Origin: a virus
Reading direction: 5' to 3' (one strand)
Virus record (IMG/VR): IMGVR_UViG_3300028045_000007
Coordinates: 90,409 to 154,408 of that record
DNA: 64,000 nucleotides
Shown piece after piece: positions 36,172 through 45,173 of this stretch. Made by a program: the position numbers and the translations under genes. Numbering within the stretch: the stretch's first letter is position 1; the number at the start of each line of letters is the position of its first letter. The notes under the pieces are model-generated. The model saw nothing but the letters and a program-made list of their open reading frames with translations. It was not told where the DNA came from and ran no database searches.

Positions 36172-36870
36172 ATGGACAAAGGACATACTATTCCCATTCT
36201 AGGGGGAGGGTACGTACGCTATGTCGATCATCTTGGGTCGGATCAGCGTATTACTGAGACAGCTCGTATATCGTATCTGTCTCCCTCGAAGGGTGAATTG
36301 CAGGATAAGGAGCTACTTTTCTACCTATTCAAGAAGAGGCACACAAGTCCATTTGAGTCGTCCAACATCACATTCAATATTCGCATGCCTATCTTTTGTA
36401 TGCGGCAGTTCGTGAGACATCGTACGTTCAGATTGAATGAGCAGTCGGGACGGTATTCTGAGCTGCCCAGTGATTTCTACGTGCCCGACGTGTGGCGAGG
36501 ACCAGACGATATCAATAGACAAAGCAGCGTTCCCGTGCGGCGTGACCTCCCTGGACACGAAGAGTGGCACGAAGAGAACGACAGACTGGCACGGGGGCTG
36601 TTTGCCGAAGCGTACGCCGTCTATCAAGAGTTTTTGAATCGTGGCGTCGCTAAAGAGCTTGCTCGCATTGTATTGCCGGTTGGTATCTTTACTGAGATCT
36701 ATGTAAGTTGTGACGTACATAACCTTATCCATTTCTTGAATCTTAGACAAGATTCCCATGCTCAATGGGAGATGCGAGAGATTGCTAATGCGATGAGTGA
36801 AGCGTTTCAAAAATTCTTTCCCTGGTGTGCAGAAGCACGCAGTAAATACAAATGGAGACTAGTAGAATGA
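36172..36870 (+). CDS. thyX: Flavin-dependent thymidylate synthase
   Basis: A 232-residue ThyX. The RHRTFRLNEQS segment (about residues 83-93) is the diagnostic RHRx7S motif, followed by GRYSEL. HTSPFESSNITFNI at about 57-70 and LIHFLNLR near 185 are further conserved regions. The reaction is FAD-dependent methylation of dUMP to dTMP with methylenetetrahydrofolate and NADPH. Together with dUTPase and the class II RNR it gives the phage an independent dTTP supply. Its stop overlaps the next ATG by 4 bases. Confidence 0.93.
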   Translation: MDKGHTIPILGGGYVRYVDHLGSDQRITETARISYLSPSKGELQDKELLFYLFKKRHTSPFESSNITFNIRMPIFCMRQFVRHRTFRLNEQSGRYSELPSDFYVPDVWRGPDDINRQSSVPVRRDLPGHEEWHEENDRLARGLFAEAYAVYQEFLNRGVAKELARIVLPVGIFTEIYVSCDVHNLIHFLNLRQDSHAQWEMREIANAMSEAFQKFFPWCAEARSKYKWRLVE

Positions 36871-37388
36871 AGAAAATCGTATTGGTGCTTGGTGTTATCG
36901 GCGGACTTGCCGCAGGAGGCTGGGCCTTGTATAGTGCAGCCCCCATGCAGCCACAGCCACAAGGCGTGGAGACCGATTGTGAATCGACCAATCCTTACAA
37001 GCCTGAAAACGCTCCTGGATGTCCACAGGGACCTATCTATTGTCCCGTTCCGCAGGAGATCGATTGGGATTGTGTCAAGAAGGCTCAGAAGAAATACGAA
37101 GACGACATGGCCACCCTGTACGGACTAGCGTATGGCTGGTATGACCACGCTTGCGAATCTTTTGAGAGCGAGGTCGAAGGTATTGATAAAGCGTATGCCG
37201 CTTGCGTTGACAGTGGAACTCCAGAGGAGGTCTGTGCTCGCCGCCAAAATTTCAGTTACAAAATTGCCCTAGACGTGTATGCGTCTAGACTTGAAGGTCA
37301 ACAGAAAAGCGTGTCTGAGTGGACGGACAAAATTGCTATGCAGTACTGGGAAGATGTTTCGAAATGCTGCGTTGAGGGAGATCAGTAA
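36867..37388 (+). CDS. Exported cysteine-containing protein
   Basis: A 173-residue protein with an N-terminal membrane-export segment (KKIVLVLGVIGGLAAGGWAL), then a proline- and cysteine-containing mature part (CESTNPYKPENAPGC, IYCPVP, IDWDC). Helical, charged regions follow. It likely resides outside the cytoplasm or is membrane-anchored. Its position behind ThyX and before a second secreted protein suggests a virion or lysis-related role, but no family is recognised. Confidence 0.55.
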   Translation: MKKIVLVLGVIGGLAAGGWALYSAAPMQPQPQGVETDCESTNPYKPENAPGCPQGPIYCPVPQEIDWDCVKKAQKKYEDDMATLYGLAYGWYDHACESFESEVEGIDKAYAACVDSGTPEEVCARRQNFSYKIALDVYASRLEGQQKSVSEWTDKIAMQYWEDVSKCCVEGDQ

Positions 37389-37912
37389 TGTTTAAGAGGA
37401 TTCTAGGATTACTGGGCATTGGCTTGCTTTCGCTGGGCGTTCTTGCGATGACTGCCGACGCACAACTTGTCGCGTCCGCTCACCGTATTTGGAGTCAAGT
37501 ACTTGGCCCCGCTAACAGTGCTAGTCTTGTCAGTGTCAATCTGCGGGGCGTGTATGTTACTCCCGGTCCAGGTGCGGCTGGTGTATTCCTACCCCTACCA
37601 GGGCACGTAGCTACGCTTCCTGGTGGCGTCATTATCCAGGACGATCACACGTTTGTCATTACGGATGTACGTATCACGTACCAGACTCATCCTGGCATTA
37701 AACTTAATCTCTTGGAGATGTCTCAGAGCTTGGCGATTGAAAACGTCCTTCTAATGGAAGACAGTATGGTAGCTGGCTGGCAATCTTCTGTGGGTGTCAA
37801 GGCTACTGGTAGTAGTTCTGAGGCTGTGGGCGTTGCCATTCGCAAGGTATCCAATGGGGACGATAGCCCCCTCATTGATATTGAGCTTGTGGGATATGTG
37901 ACACAACAATAA
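37388..37912 (+). CDS. Exported protein of unknown function
   Basis: A 174-residue protein with a classical signal peptide (RILGLLGIGLLSLGVLAMTA, cleavage expected near DAQ). The rest is beta-rich and glycine/threonine/valine-rich (GVYVTPGPGAAGVFLP). This composition resembles virion-associated or host-surface proteins. A terminator-like hairpin follows, so it probably ends the operon from the 35.8 kb promoter. Confidence 0.55.
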   Translation: MFKRILGLLGIGLLSLGVLAMTADAQLVASAHRIWSQVLGPANSASLVSVNLRGVYVTPGPGAAGVFLPLPGHVATLPGGVIIQDDHTFVITDVRITYQTHPGIKLNLLEMSQSLAIENVLLMEDSMVAGWQSSVGVKATGSSSEAVGVAIRKVSNGDDSPLIDIELVGYVTQQ

Positions 37913-37935
37913 AACATAACGCTACACCAGTGTAC

Positions 37936-37963
37936 AGAAGGCGGCCTTTTTGGGCCGTCTTCT
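37936..37963 (+). terminator. Hairpin terminator-like element
   Basis: AGAAGGCGGCC and GGCCGTCTTCT pair with one G-U wobble around a 6-base T-rich loop. The stem is flanked by AT-rich sequence rather than a long T-run. It stands alone in the 102-base gap between the exported-protein gene and the fibre block, in the right place to end transcription. The rest of the gap is AT-rich with no gene. Confidence 0.5.
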
Positions 37964-38014
37964 AGTGTATTTATAGGCAGTCAAGTTTCGTTTCGTCTCT
38001 TTAGAGGTAAAGTT

Positions 38015-38455
38015 ATGACTGAAAAAGTAGCAGCCATCGTTGGCTCAGGTACGGTTCCGTACGTTAGGGGTATTCTGCCAGAACTTCAGCGAGGTATTGA
38101 AGATGACGGTGAAGGTATTCGCACCGGCATTCAGATGATGGTCGGTAACCCCGAAGACCTACTTGCCGTAGACGCCTTTGCGGCTTCTGGTGTTACGGTT
38201 GGTACGACAGCGATAGAGGTTTTGAGTCCTGGTACTAATCCATTGCCACGTTCTCGTCAGGTGATTATTGAGAACATTGGCAGTAACGAAGTATACATTA
38301 GCCACAAGGATGTTTTTACCACATTAGACGCTTTCGAGTTGTCGGAGGGTGTGGCTGGCGAAAACAACCGCGTGACATTGCCAGTATTGCATAACGTTTC
38401 TATCTGGGCCAAGACCGATACCGGCACGAGTACAGTACGCCTATTGATCTTCTAG
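38015..38455 (+). CDS. Virion-associated protein, paralogue of next gene
   Basis: A 146-residue protein with AGAGG upstream. It shares the opening GSGTVPYV and an NPEDL motif with the next gene (also 146 residues), and both end in short beta strands (TSTVRLLIF). The two are evidently tandem duplicates. Its beta-rich C-terminal half (RQVIIENIGSNEVYI) resembles fibre- or head-decoration-like phage proteins. No family is assigned. Confidence 0.55.
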   Translation: MTEKVAAIVGSGTVPYVRGILPELQRGIEDDGEGIRTGIQMMVGNPEDLLAVDAFAASGVTVGTTAIEVLSPGTNPLPRSRQVIIENIGSNEVYISHKDVFTTLDAFELSEGVAGENNRVTLPVLHNVSIWAKTDTGTSTVRLLIF

Positions 38456-38483
38456 TCGCGGGTGTTCCCGTAGGGAGCTTGCG

Positions 38484-38924
38484 ATGAGTAATCATGAATA
38501 TGCAACTTCGATAGGATCTGGCACCGTACCGCACGTACAGAGTGGCCCAGTCCATAATCTTGCTGATGGAGCATATCCTGTTCCCGATCAGCGAACATCA
38601 CTAAAGACACGTCGGGGGGACGGTGCAGTTATCCTGAACCCAGAGGACTTCTCCGTTGGGATTGGTCTTCGTGCGGCAGCAATTACCGTATCTACCTCAG
38701 CGGTTCCGCTTCCAGCGGACCCGCTGGAGTTTCGTCGTGCTCTCGTCGTTCATAACAACGGCTCCGTGACTGTCTATTTGGGGCAAGCGGGAGTGACCGT
38801 CAGCAATGGTTTACCATTGACGGCGGGTGAGAAGATTGCTTTTGATATCCAAAACAACCCGAACGTGGTTGTGTACGCTGTTGCCGCGTCTTCGGTTGAC
38901 GTGCGTATTATGGAGTTAAGCTAA
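38484..38924 (+). CDS. Virion-associated protein, paralogue of previous gene
   Basis: A 146-residue protein preceded by AGGGAG. The core RRALVVHNNGSVTVYLGQAG followed by LPLTAGEKIAFDI and a VDVRIMEL end is a small beta domain often found in phage structural proteins. Together with the 38015 gene it opens a block of fibre-like genes and may serve as a connector or decoration protein. Confidence 0.55.
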   Translation: MSNHEYATSIGSGTVPHVQSGPVHNLADGAYPVPDQRTSLKTRRGDGAVILNPEDFSVGIGLRAAAITVSTSAVPLPADPLEFRRALVVHNNGSVTVYLGQAGVTVSNGLPLTAGEKIAFDIQNNPNVVVYAVAASSVDVRIMELS

Positions 38925-39608
38925 ATGGTGGGCATAGGTAACATTGTATCTGTTGGTGGTTCAGGCGGTGGAACCAGCAGTAGCTCTGGCGTCAGTATAC
39001 TGAACGGCCAGACTGGTCCCGAGGTTACTCTTGTTGGAACTAGTGGCATTGTTATCTCGCCCGTTGCCCCGAACGTTATCAACATTGGTTACGACGGATC
39101 GATTCAATCCGGCGTGTTTGGCGTCAACGGCATTGACGTAGAGCAAGTTGCTGGCGAATACGTCGTTGATGGAGCATCACTATCTGGATTGATCACACCA
39201 TCGGGTGGAATTGGCTCCATCAACGGGCAGATTGGTCCTACGATTGACATTCAAGGCGTCAATGGCGTTACCGTTACCGTACCGGGAACCAACACCCTAC
39301 TGATTGATGGTGCTGGAGCATCTGGTGTAGGTGGTGGCGGCACGGCTAGTGGGGTTTGTTATACGGAAACATTTACAAGTCAAACGTCTGTTACTGCAAA
39401 CCATGGACTTGGCACAGCTAACGTTGTGGTCAATGTTTTCGACGCTTCTGACGACCAAATGTTGCCCGACAGACTCAATATTGTGGACACAAACAACGTA
39501 TTAGTGCAGTTCAATAGGCCGCAGACTGGCAAGATTGTGATTGTTGGCTGTGGCGGCGACGATACCAATTTTGAACTATGTAAACGATACGCATTACTAG
39601 TGAGTTAA
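38925..39608 (+). CDS. Fibre-like protein with shared C-terminal module
   Basis: A 227-residue protein behind ATGGAG. It contains two internal repeats of the form (L)NGQ(T/I)GP...G(V)..(V/I), residues about 23-53 and 99-127. The C-terminal CYTETFTSQTSVTANHGLGT then V(N)VFDAS...LPD domain is shared with the gene at 42901-43686. Glycine-rich, beta-structured tandem repeats are typical of phage tail proteins. It probably forms part of the tail or a fibre. Confidence 0.6.
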   Translation: MVGIGNIVSVGGSGGGTSSSSGVSILNGQTGPEVTLVGTSGIVISPVAPNVINIGYDGSIQSGVFGVNGIDVEQVAGEYVVDGASLSGLITPSGGIGSINGQIGPTIDIQGVNGVTVTVPGTNTLLIDGAGASGVGGGGTASGVCYTETFTSQTSVTANHGLGTANVVVNVFDASDDQMLPDRLNIVDTNNVLVQFNRPQTGKIVIVGCGGDDTNFELCKRYALLVS

Positions 39609-39611
39609 GAT

Positions 39612-39947
39612 ATGGCACTACAAGAAAAACAATTAGGACAGTCAAGACCTGGAAGCACGACTGCCGTATCGCTATACTCTCCGGGGGCTGGTGTCACGGC
39701 GATTATCAAAGCCGTCTTCGTATCAAATACCACATCGGCAACAGCTACATTTCGTATTTTCGTGGATGATGATGGCACAACGTACGACGAGACGACAGCA
39801 TTGTTTTGGGATGTCACTATTCCTGGCAATACAACCGTAGAACTTGATTCTTTTCTAGCCATGAATGATTCAGCAGGTAACATTGCGGTGCGAACCGATA
39901 CCGCTTCCGCCTTGACGTTTACTGCTTTTGGTGCGGAGGTAAGCTAA
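39612..39947 (+). CDS. Small virion-like protein
   Basis: A 111-residue beta-rich protein with TTAVSLYSPG, AIIKAVFVSNTTSATATFRI and FTAFGAEVS. It fits a single jelly-roll domain typical of small phage structural proteins. It lies within the fibre block. Function unknown; the intergenic spacing is 3 bases. Confidence 0.5.
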   Translation: MALQEKQLGQSRPGSTTAVSLYSPGAGVTAIIKAVFVSNTTSATATFRIFVDDDGTTYDETTALFWDVTIPGNTTVELDSFLAMNDSAGNIAVRTDTASALTFTAFGAEVS

Positions 39948-41470
39948 TGTCTATCAATCAATATCCCGATGGTGTACGAACTACAGAAGCGAATGATGTA
40001 CCCAGTGAATATAGTAAAATGATGGGGTCGTCTGAGGTCTTCCATACCGTCAAGGGAACCCTCAATAAATATCGGGTACGACCACGTATCCAGAATGAAC
40101 ATGCTGCATCATCACGAGAGGCGATGGACGTTGTTGATGCTTCTACTGTGGTTGGACAGATGTTTCGAGCGAGCAATAGTACCATTAATGGCATCTCATT
40201 AACGCTAGAGAGTGCCGCAGTGTTTGCCAGCATGGATGCTATTACCGCTGGTGGTGGAGAACATAAAGCTGGCACCATGGAGTACTCAAGCGATGCCGCA
40301 CTACAAGCCGAATACATTAAGAGTGGTGCTGTCGAAGCGGTTCGGAGTGCGTTCACTGATGATGGGGGTACAACGCAAGACGGTAGTTATGCATGTAAAA
40401 TGCCGTGCGACGCCGAAGAAAGCTGGACCGTTACTCTCACTTCGACAGATCTTACTGGAGTGACTTTTTCTCTCAAGTACGCCAACACTAAAGAGTGGAA
40501 CAAATGTAAGGTATACTTTTTTATTGGTGATGGCACTAATACTAAAAGCTATCCGTTGACCGTTCTTGATAAGAACGACTGGCAGACCTTCACGTTTGAA
40601 GAAACCGCGATGAATGTGACGGCTGATGACTTGACAGTGACGACACCAACGATGACGGCCATTACACGAATGGGGTTTCGTGTTACCGATACTGATGCTG
40701 ACGAATTTATATACGCAGATTCAATTACGTATCAGGCTGAGCCCGGCAGTGTCGCAATGGAGCTATGGGACATGGGTACGTCTCTTCCGGCGAGCAACGG
40801 CACGGTCAACTATACCACGGCAGGGACACAGTATACCGAACTGGGAGACAGAGGTATTAACGGTGCTGTTGTGGCCAGCCTTTCTCTAACGCTTGAGGGT
40901 GGCAAACGCAAGTATCTCGTAAACAGGTTTATTGCTGGCACCGCACTGGAGAACCCCGATAATACGATATTAAATGTTGATAATTATTACGCGATCGTCT
41001 TGAAATATGTTGATACAGACGTGACCGTGTATGGTCCCAACACACTTTATAGCGTCAACTACTACACTAGCGGCTATGGATGGAAAGCTGAAATTGCAGA
41101 CAATCTAATTGATGTCATCCCTGGTGCCGCTGGAGCTGGGGCCTACTCTGACATTATGTTTCAGATTTTCTCTACTCAAGATGTCTACATCACCAAAATG
41201 GAGCTGTGGCCAGATGCAGCACCGGGCAATAACGCTGAAGTGTCTGTGTTTTCTGAGGATTCCAACATGATGATTACGGATATTGCATTGTACGCCCAGC
41301 GTGGTGGAACATCCGTAACGTCTCTGGTAAAGGATCTCAGTCTTAAGCCAATTTTTCTAGAGTGTGGCGGCAAATTTGAGGCGTATCATAATGATGACCC
41401 GCAAGATGATATAGAACATGCCTTATTTGTATTTGAGTATTTGTTTATCCCCCCAACGGTACATGGGTAG
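39947..41470 (+). CDS. Large fibre or baseplate-like protein with carbohydrate-binding-like domain
   Basis: A 507-residue protein preceded by GGAGGT. The central part (about 135-265) reads as a beta-sandwich with FSLKYANTKEWNKCKVYFFI, WQTFTFEET and FRVTDTDADEFIYADSITY, similar to galactose-binding-like/CBM domains. The C-terminus has jelly-roll-like strands. It likely recognises a glycan or forms a tail structure, but no catalytic motif is visible. Confidence 0.55.
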   Translation: MSINQYPDGVRTTEANDVPSEYSKMMGSSEVFHTVKGTLNKYRVRPRIQNEHAASSREAMDVVDASTVVGQMFRASNSTINGISLTLESAAVFASMDAITAGGGEHKAGTMEYSSDAALQAEYIKSGAVEAVRSAFTDDGGTTQDGSYACKMPCDAEESWTVTLTSTDLTGVTFSLKYANTKEWNKCKVYFFIGDGTNTKSYPLTVLDKNDWQTFTFEETAMNVTADDLTVTTPTMTAITRMGFRVTDTDADEFIYADSITYQAEPGSVAMELWDMGTSLPASNGTVNYTTAGTQYTELGDRGINGAVVASLSLTLEGGKRKYLVNRFIAGTALENPDNTILNVDNYYAIVLKYVDTDVTVYGPNTLYSVNYYTSGYGWKAEIADNLIDVIPGAAGAGAYSDIMFQIFSTQDVYITKMELWPDAAPGNNAEVSVFSEDSNMMITDIALYAQRGGTSVTSLVKDLSLKPIFLECGGKFEAYHNDDPQDDIEHALFVFEYLFIPPTVHG

Positions 41471-41490
41471 CGATTAGTGTATTTGTAATT

Positions 41491-42171
41491 ATGACCCTAC
41501 ATGATATCTGGCTAGGTGACGTAATGCCCGAAAGCGGCGTTGCGGTGGCAATTGGGCGTAATAGTTACGACCCTCCCGCCCCCACTGTGCCCGTATTTGA
41601 CATTCATGCACGCTCATTAGTCATGCATGATTCGGGTGCCCCCGCACATTCTGGCATTTTACAGTACAATTCAGCCGATAATAGACTAGAGCTTATTCCT
41701 GGCGGTAGCGGCACACAACCCATCGTAACCGCCGTGTATTGGGACGGCTACACCGTTGGTACGACTACCGTATCGACCAGTGCTACGACCATCGCTATTA
41801 ACACTACACGTAGTCAAAATCCTACTGGCATTCTAACTGCGGATACAGAAGTGGGAGCGTATCGATTTACGATGGCGGGTACGTATTCCATTGAATATAG
41901 GGTATCGCTCAATGTTGGTACAACGACACGTACCAGTGCCCAGCACTACATTGATATTATGGCTCCAGGCGGTTCGTATAGTCCCGCTAACGGAAGTACA
42001 TCGTATTCATATCACCGTACAACTGCAAACGGAGAAGATACGGGGTCAAGTAAAGCAATTATTACTGTGGCAGTAGACACTCTCGTCCGTGTTCGGTCTC
42101 TTGTACTTAGCGGTGCGAACCTGTCCAGTGTTACGTACTCGTGTGGATTAACCATTAGGAAATTGGCATGA
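41491..42171 (+). CDS. Fibre-like protein A, N-terminal module shared with the next gene
   Basis: A 226-residue protein. The first 80 residues (LHDIWLGDVMPESGVAVAIG and NSYDPPAP) are nearly identical in protein, though not in DNA, to the gene at 42168. The C-terminal part (about residues 80-226) resembles a C1q/TNF-like jelly roll with a YRFTMAGTYSIEYRVS strand. Such architecture fits an N-terminal attachment module and a distal receptor-binding head. Confidence 0.6.
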   Translation: MTLHDIWLGDVMPESGVAVAIGRNSYDPPAPTVPVFDIHARSLVMHDSGAPAHSGILQYNSADNRLELIPGGSGTQPIVTAVYWDGYTVGTTTVSTSATTIAINTTRSQNPTGILTADTEVGAYRFTMAGTYSIEYRVSLNVGTTTRTSAQHYIDIMAPGGSYSPANGSTSYSYHRTTANGEDTGSSKAIITVAVDTLVRVRSLVLSGANLSSVTYSCGLTIRKLA

Positions 42172-42420
42172 GTTTGCACGACATTTGGCTGGGCGACGTA
42201 ATGCCCGAGAGCGGAGTGGCCGTAGCTATTGGTCGTAATAGCTATGACCCACCGGCTCCCGTAGTGCCAGTACATGATGTCCATGCCCGTTCGCTCGTGA
42301 TGTATGATTCTGGTTCGCCAGAACACTCCGGGATCATATCCTTTTACAGTGATCTAATAGACAAGTGGTGGCCCACTAATTTACGAGTTATTCCTGGCGG
42401 TAGTGGAATGCAGCCAATTG
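41491..42420 (+). repeat. Tandem duplicated fibre-gene 5' module
   Basis: The first roughly 230 bases of the two consecutive fibre genes (41491-41720 and 42168-42420) encode nearly the same protein segment, while codons differ at many synonymous positions. This indicates an old in-place duplication maintained by protein-level selection rather than a recent copy. Confidence 0.7.
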
Positions 42421-42896
42421 TTCCTGGTGCTGTTGTTTCGGCATATAGCTCATCTAACGCAGACTGGGCAGTCGGTACTTATAACCCGATGCCATCTTTG
42501 ACCGAAGAAACCAACGTTGTTGCGGACGCTTACACGGTGATTGGGGGCAGTGGAATGATTATTGTCAATCATGGTGGCGTGTATGATGTTGCTTGGCGTT
42601 TCACTATGCGAAACACGGATCCTACCTCCGTTGCTCGTCGTAGTATTTATTCGTGGTTACAAACAATATCCCCAATCGATAGCCAAACTGGGTTTGTTGA
42701 AGTGACCGGATCACGCACATGGATGTACTTAAGAAGTACGGGGTTTTATGATACTTGTGAGTCTAGATGTATTGTTGAATGTTTGGCTGGTGATGTCCTA
42801 CAGGCGGTAATTGGGGGTGCTGGCGATAGGCCGGTAACGAATCCACCGACCATCATTGCTGATGGCACCAGTATCACTGTAGAAAAATTGGAGTAA
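42168..42896 (+). CDS. Fibre-like protein B, N-terminal module shared with the previous gene
   Basis: A 242-residue protein. Its first 75 residues copy protein A (MSLHDIWLGDVMPESGVAVA). Its C-terminal head differs in sequence but has the same overall fold order (IVNHGGVYDVAWRFTMR ... SITVEKLE). The two genes overlap by 4 bases. The contrast of conserved stem and divergent tip suggests receptor-binding diversification. Confidence 0.6.
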   Translation: MSLHDIWLGDVMPESGVAVAIGRNSYDPPAPVVPVHDVHARSLVMYDSGSPEHSGIISFYSDLIDKWWPTNLRVIPGGSGMQPIVPGAVVSAYSSSNADWAVGTYNPMPSLTEETNVVADAYTVIGGSGMIIVNHGGVYDVAWRFTMRNTDPTSVARRSIYSWLQTISPIDSQTGFVEVTGSRTWMYLRSTGFYDTCESRCIVECLAGDVLQAVIGGAGDRPVTNPPTIIADGTSITVEKLE

Positions 42897-42900
42897 TATT

Positions 42901-43686
42901 ATGGGTTTTCCTATTAATGGCGATCTTGTTCCGAGCACTAGTGGCTTTTCTAATCTCGGTGTTGATGTAAGTTCGAATGGCCGGAATGCCTTTGATATTA
43001 CGTCAATCCGTCCCTTTAATCATGTTCACCAAGTTAGTGGTGTTTTCCACGATACGACCCTGGGTCAGTCTGGTGTCCTGCGATATAGCAGGGCAGCGGC
43101 GGCGTTCCAGGTTTCTGTTGACGGTGGTAAAACTTTCCAAGATCTTGCAGCCGGTGCTGGCGTAGATAGCGTCGGCGTCATGGGGGGTGCGGACCTCACT
43201 GGCAACGTTGATATTGCATCACATGGCAGTGGATTCATATCCGTCACTGATACTGCCGGTGCATCTCCGATCGTCATTGGGGTTGATCAACTTGGACTGT
43301 CGGGCATGTGGGACTTCCCGACTCAGGGCTTCAACGGCAGTGTCGTTAACGAACTGACAGACTTCAACGGCACGACAGCACAGGGGGCAATTAGCGTCGT
43401 TGGTGCCTCCGGTATCATCGTTGATATCGTTGGTCAAACCATGACAATTGCTTCCAACACAGATGTTGGTAGCGTGGCACGTTGCTACTCAGAAACGTTT
43501 GGTGCGGCCACTAGTTGGGTTGTTACCCACAGCCTCAACACAACCAACGTGAGTGTTTCGATCTACAACTCTGACTCTCCTGCGTTGGCAATCATGCCTG
43601 ATGAAGTTGAGATTACAGATGCAGACAACGTAACGATTGGTTTTAATGTTGCACAGGCCGGTGACGTAATCATTATGGGACACTAA
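42901..43686 (+). CDS. Fibre-like protein C with module shared upstream and downstream
   Basis: A 261-residue protein behind TTGGAG. The N-terminal half shares (R)PFNH(V/I)HQxSGV and DGGKTF-like motifs with the gene at 43691. The C-terminal CYSETFGAATSWVVTHSLNT then V(S)IYNSD...MPDEVEI domain is shared with 38925-39608. It therefore combines two modules found separately in its neighbours, a clear domain-shuffling case. Confidence 0.62.
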   Translation: MGFPINGDLVPSTSGFSNLGVDVSSNGRNAFDITSIRPFNHVHQVSGVFHDTTLGQSGVLRYSRAAAAFQVSVDGGKTFQDLAAGAGVDSVGVMGGADLTGNVDIASHGSGFISVTDTAGASPIVIGVDQLGLSGMWDFPTQGFNGSVVNELTDFNGTTAQGAISVVGASGIIVDIVGQTMTIASNTDVGSVARCYSETFGAATSWVVTHSLNTTNVSVSIYNSDSPALAIMPDEVEITDADNVTIGFNVAQAGDVIIMGH

Positions 43687-43690
43687 GACT

Positions 43691-45163
43691 ATGGCAAGGC
43701 AGACGGGAGACTTATGGCCGCACGCTAGTGGTACGGCAAGCTTGGGCGTTGATCAAATCAATGGCCCCCAAGGGGGGTTTGCGAATGAGATACGCCCGTT
43801 CAATCACATTCATCAAAACAGTGGTGTATGGCATCATGGAGGCATGTCTGGCCTGTTGCGTTTTCACGCATCATCTACTCCTGGGTTTGAGATGTCGTTT
43901 GATGGTGGTGGTAGTTTCCCGCTGCTTTTTCACAGGTTAGCCTCGGACGCTTCAAGAATACAGGTGACGGCTGGCAATAGTCTCTATATAGATGGTGACG
44001 AGCTGATTCTTACGGGTGATGCTGGGGCTATTTTCTTGACTGGAACGTGCCAGTTTGTAGCAACCAATGGTTTGATTCAAACTATCGGAGATCTATATAC
44101 TATGACATGTGATAGTGCTGCTTTCACCGCAGAAGGCGGCAGCTATCACGTGAGGTCACTTGATCACATGGTGAAGCTGGATTCGTTCGATGGAAGTGGT
44201 ATACTGCAATACGGCTTCGGTCCCTACGAAGGTTGGCAAGTCGCCGTAGGTGCTGGCAACACAGATCTTGTGCCTATTCCGCACTCTGGTCATATTGTAC
44301 AGATGATTGCGGAAGGTGGCGGTGGTGGCGTCAGTGATTTACAGGGTGCCTATGATGGTGGATCAACCATTACTACCGCTGGCGGCAACCCCGTTGCTAT
44401 TACTGGCGATGGGGGCTATGGCCTTTCGTTACAACAAACAGAGAATGAATATCCGCACGTAGATCTTACTGGTCTCGTGCAAGGCTTAAGTAGCACCCCA
44501 GCAGGCGGTGATTTTTGGCTTCAGGCTCACACTGCTGGTGTACAAGGACAATTGTGCCCGGCTACCAGCTATCCGACTACTGCCGCTGAGGCGGCAGCTA
44601 TGTCTCTTGGACCAGAAACGCTTTTCTATCATGCTGGGTCTGGTATTGTAGCCATTCGTCCTGCTTCTGGCGTTGCTCAGTACTTTAATGCTCTCCCCTC
44701 AGATGCAATTGACGAAACCGGCGTGACTGTACCAGTTGGTTTTGCGACAACGGGCGATAGGTATTCCATTACCAAAACCGCTGCCGCAAGTGACGGCATT
44801 ACAATTCAGGTTGCTGGCATGTATCGCGTACAATATACTGCCGTTTTAGAGAAGACCGCCGGTAACTTAGCTCAGCAAGTTGACACGCAGTTACAGGTTG
44901 ACAACGCTGCCGGAACTTCGTATGAACTATATGGCAGCAATAGCTCTGCTCTTGTACGCAATAGTACTACTCTTAATAAAAATACAGCCAATGGCATGTG
45001 GACTGGAGATTTTCAAAAGGGTGATCGCGTTCGATTGTATGCGACACATAACGGCGTTCCGCCAGCCGGTAATACGGTAATAGCGTCACAACGTTCTAGT
45101 ACAATTATCGTAGAGTGGCTCGCACCGATCGGTGCAGGTAGTCTCACCAGGATTGCACTATAA
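43691..45163 (+). CDS. Fibre-like protein D with distal jelly-roll domain
   Basis: A 490-residue protein. Its N-terminus (GDLWPHASGTASLGVD then RPFNHIHQNSGVWH) matches protein C. Central repeats of GGG-rich beta strands follow. The last 145 residues contain YSITKTAAASDGITI and MYRVQYTAVLEKT strands similar to a C1q/TNF-type head. It is the largest member of the C/D pair and probably a tail-fibre or receptor-binding protein. Confidence 0.6.
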   Translation: MARQTGDLWPHASGTASLGVDQINGPQGGFANEIRPFNHIHQNSGVWHHGGMSGLLRFHASSTPGFEMSFDGGGSFPLLFHRLASDASRIQVTAGNSLYIDGDELILTGDAGAIFLTGTCQFVATNGLIQTIGDLYTMTCDSAAFTAEGGSYHVRSLDHMVKLDSFDGSGILQYGFGPYEGWQVAVGAGNTDLVPIPHSGHIVQMIAEGGGGGVSDLQGAYDGGSTITTAGGNPVAITGDGGYGLSLQQTENEYPHVDLTGLVQGLSSTPAGGDFWLQAHTAGVQGQLCPATSYPTTAAEAAAMSLGPETLFYHAGSGIVAIRPASGVAQYFNALPSDAIDETGVTVPVGFATTGDRYSITKTAAASDGITIQVAGMYRVQYTAVLEKTAGNLAQQVDTQLQVDNAAGTSYELYGSNSSALVRNSTTLNKNTANGMWTGDFQKGDRVRLYATHNGVPPAGNTVIASQRSSTIIVEWLAPIGAGSLTRIAL

Positions 45164-45173
45164 GGAGAATAAT

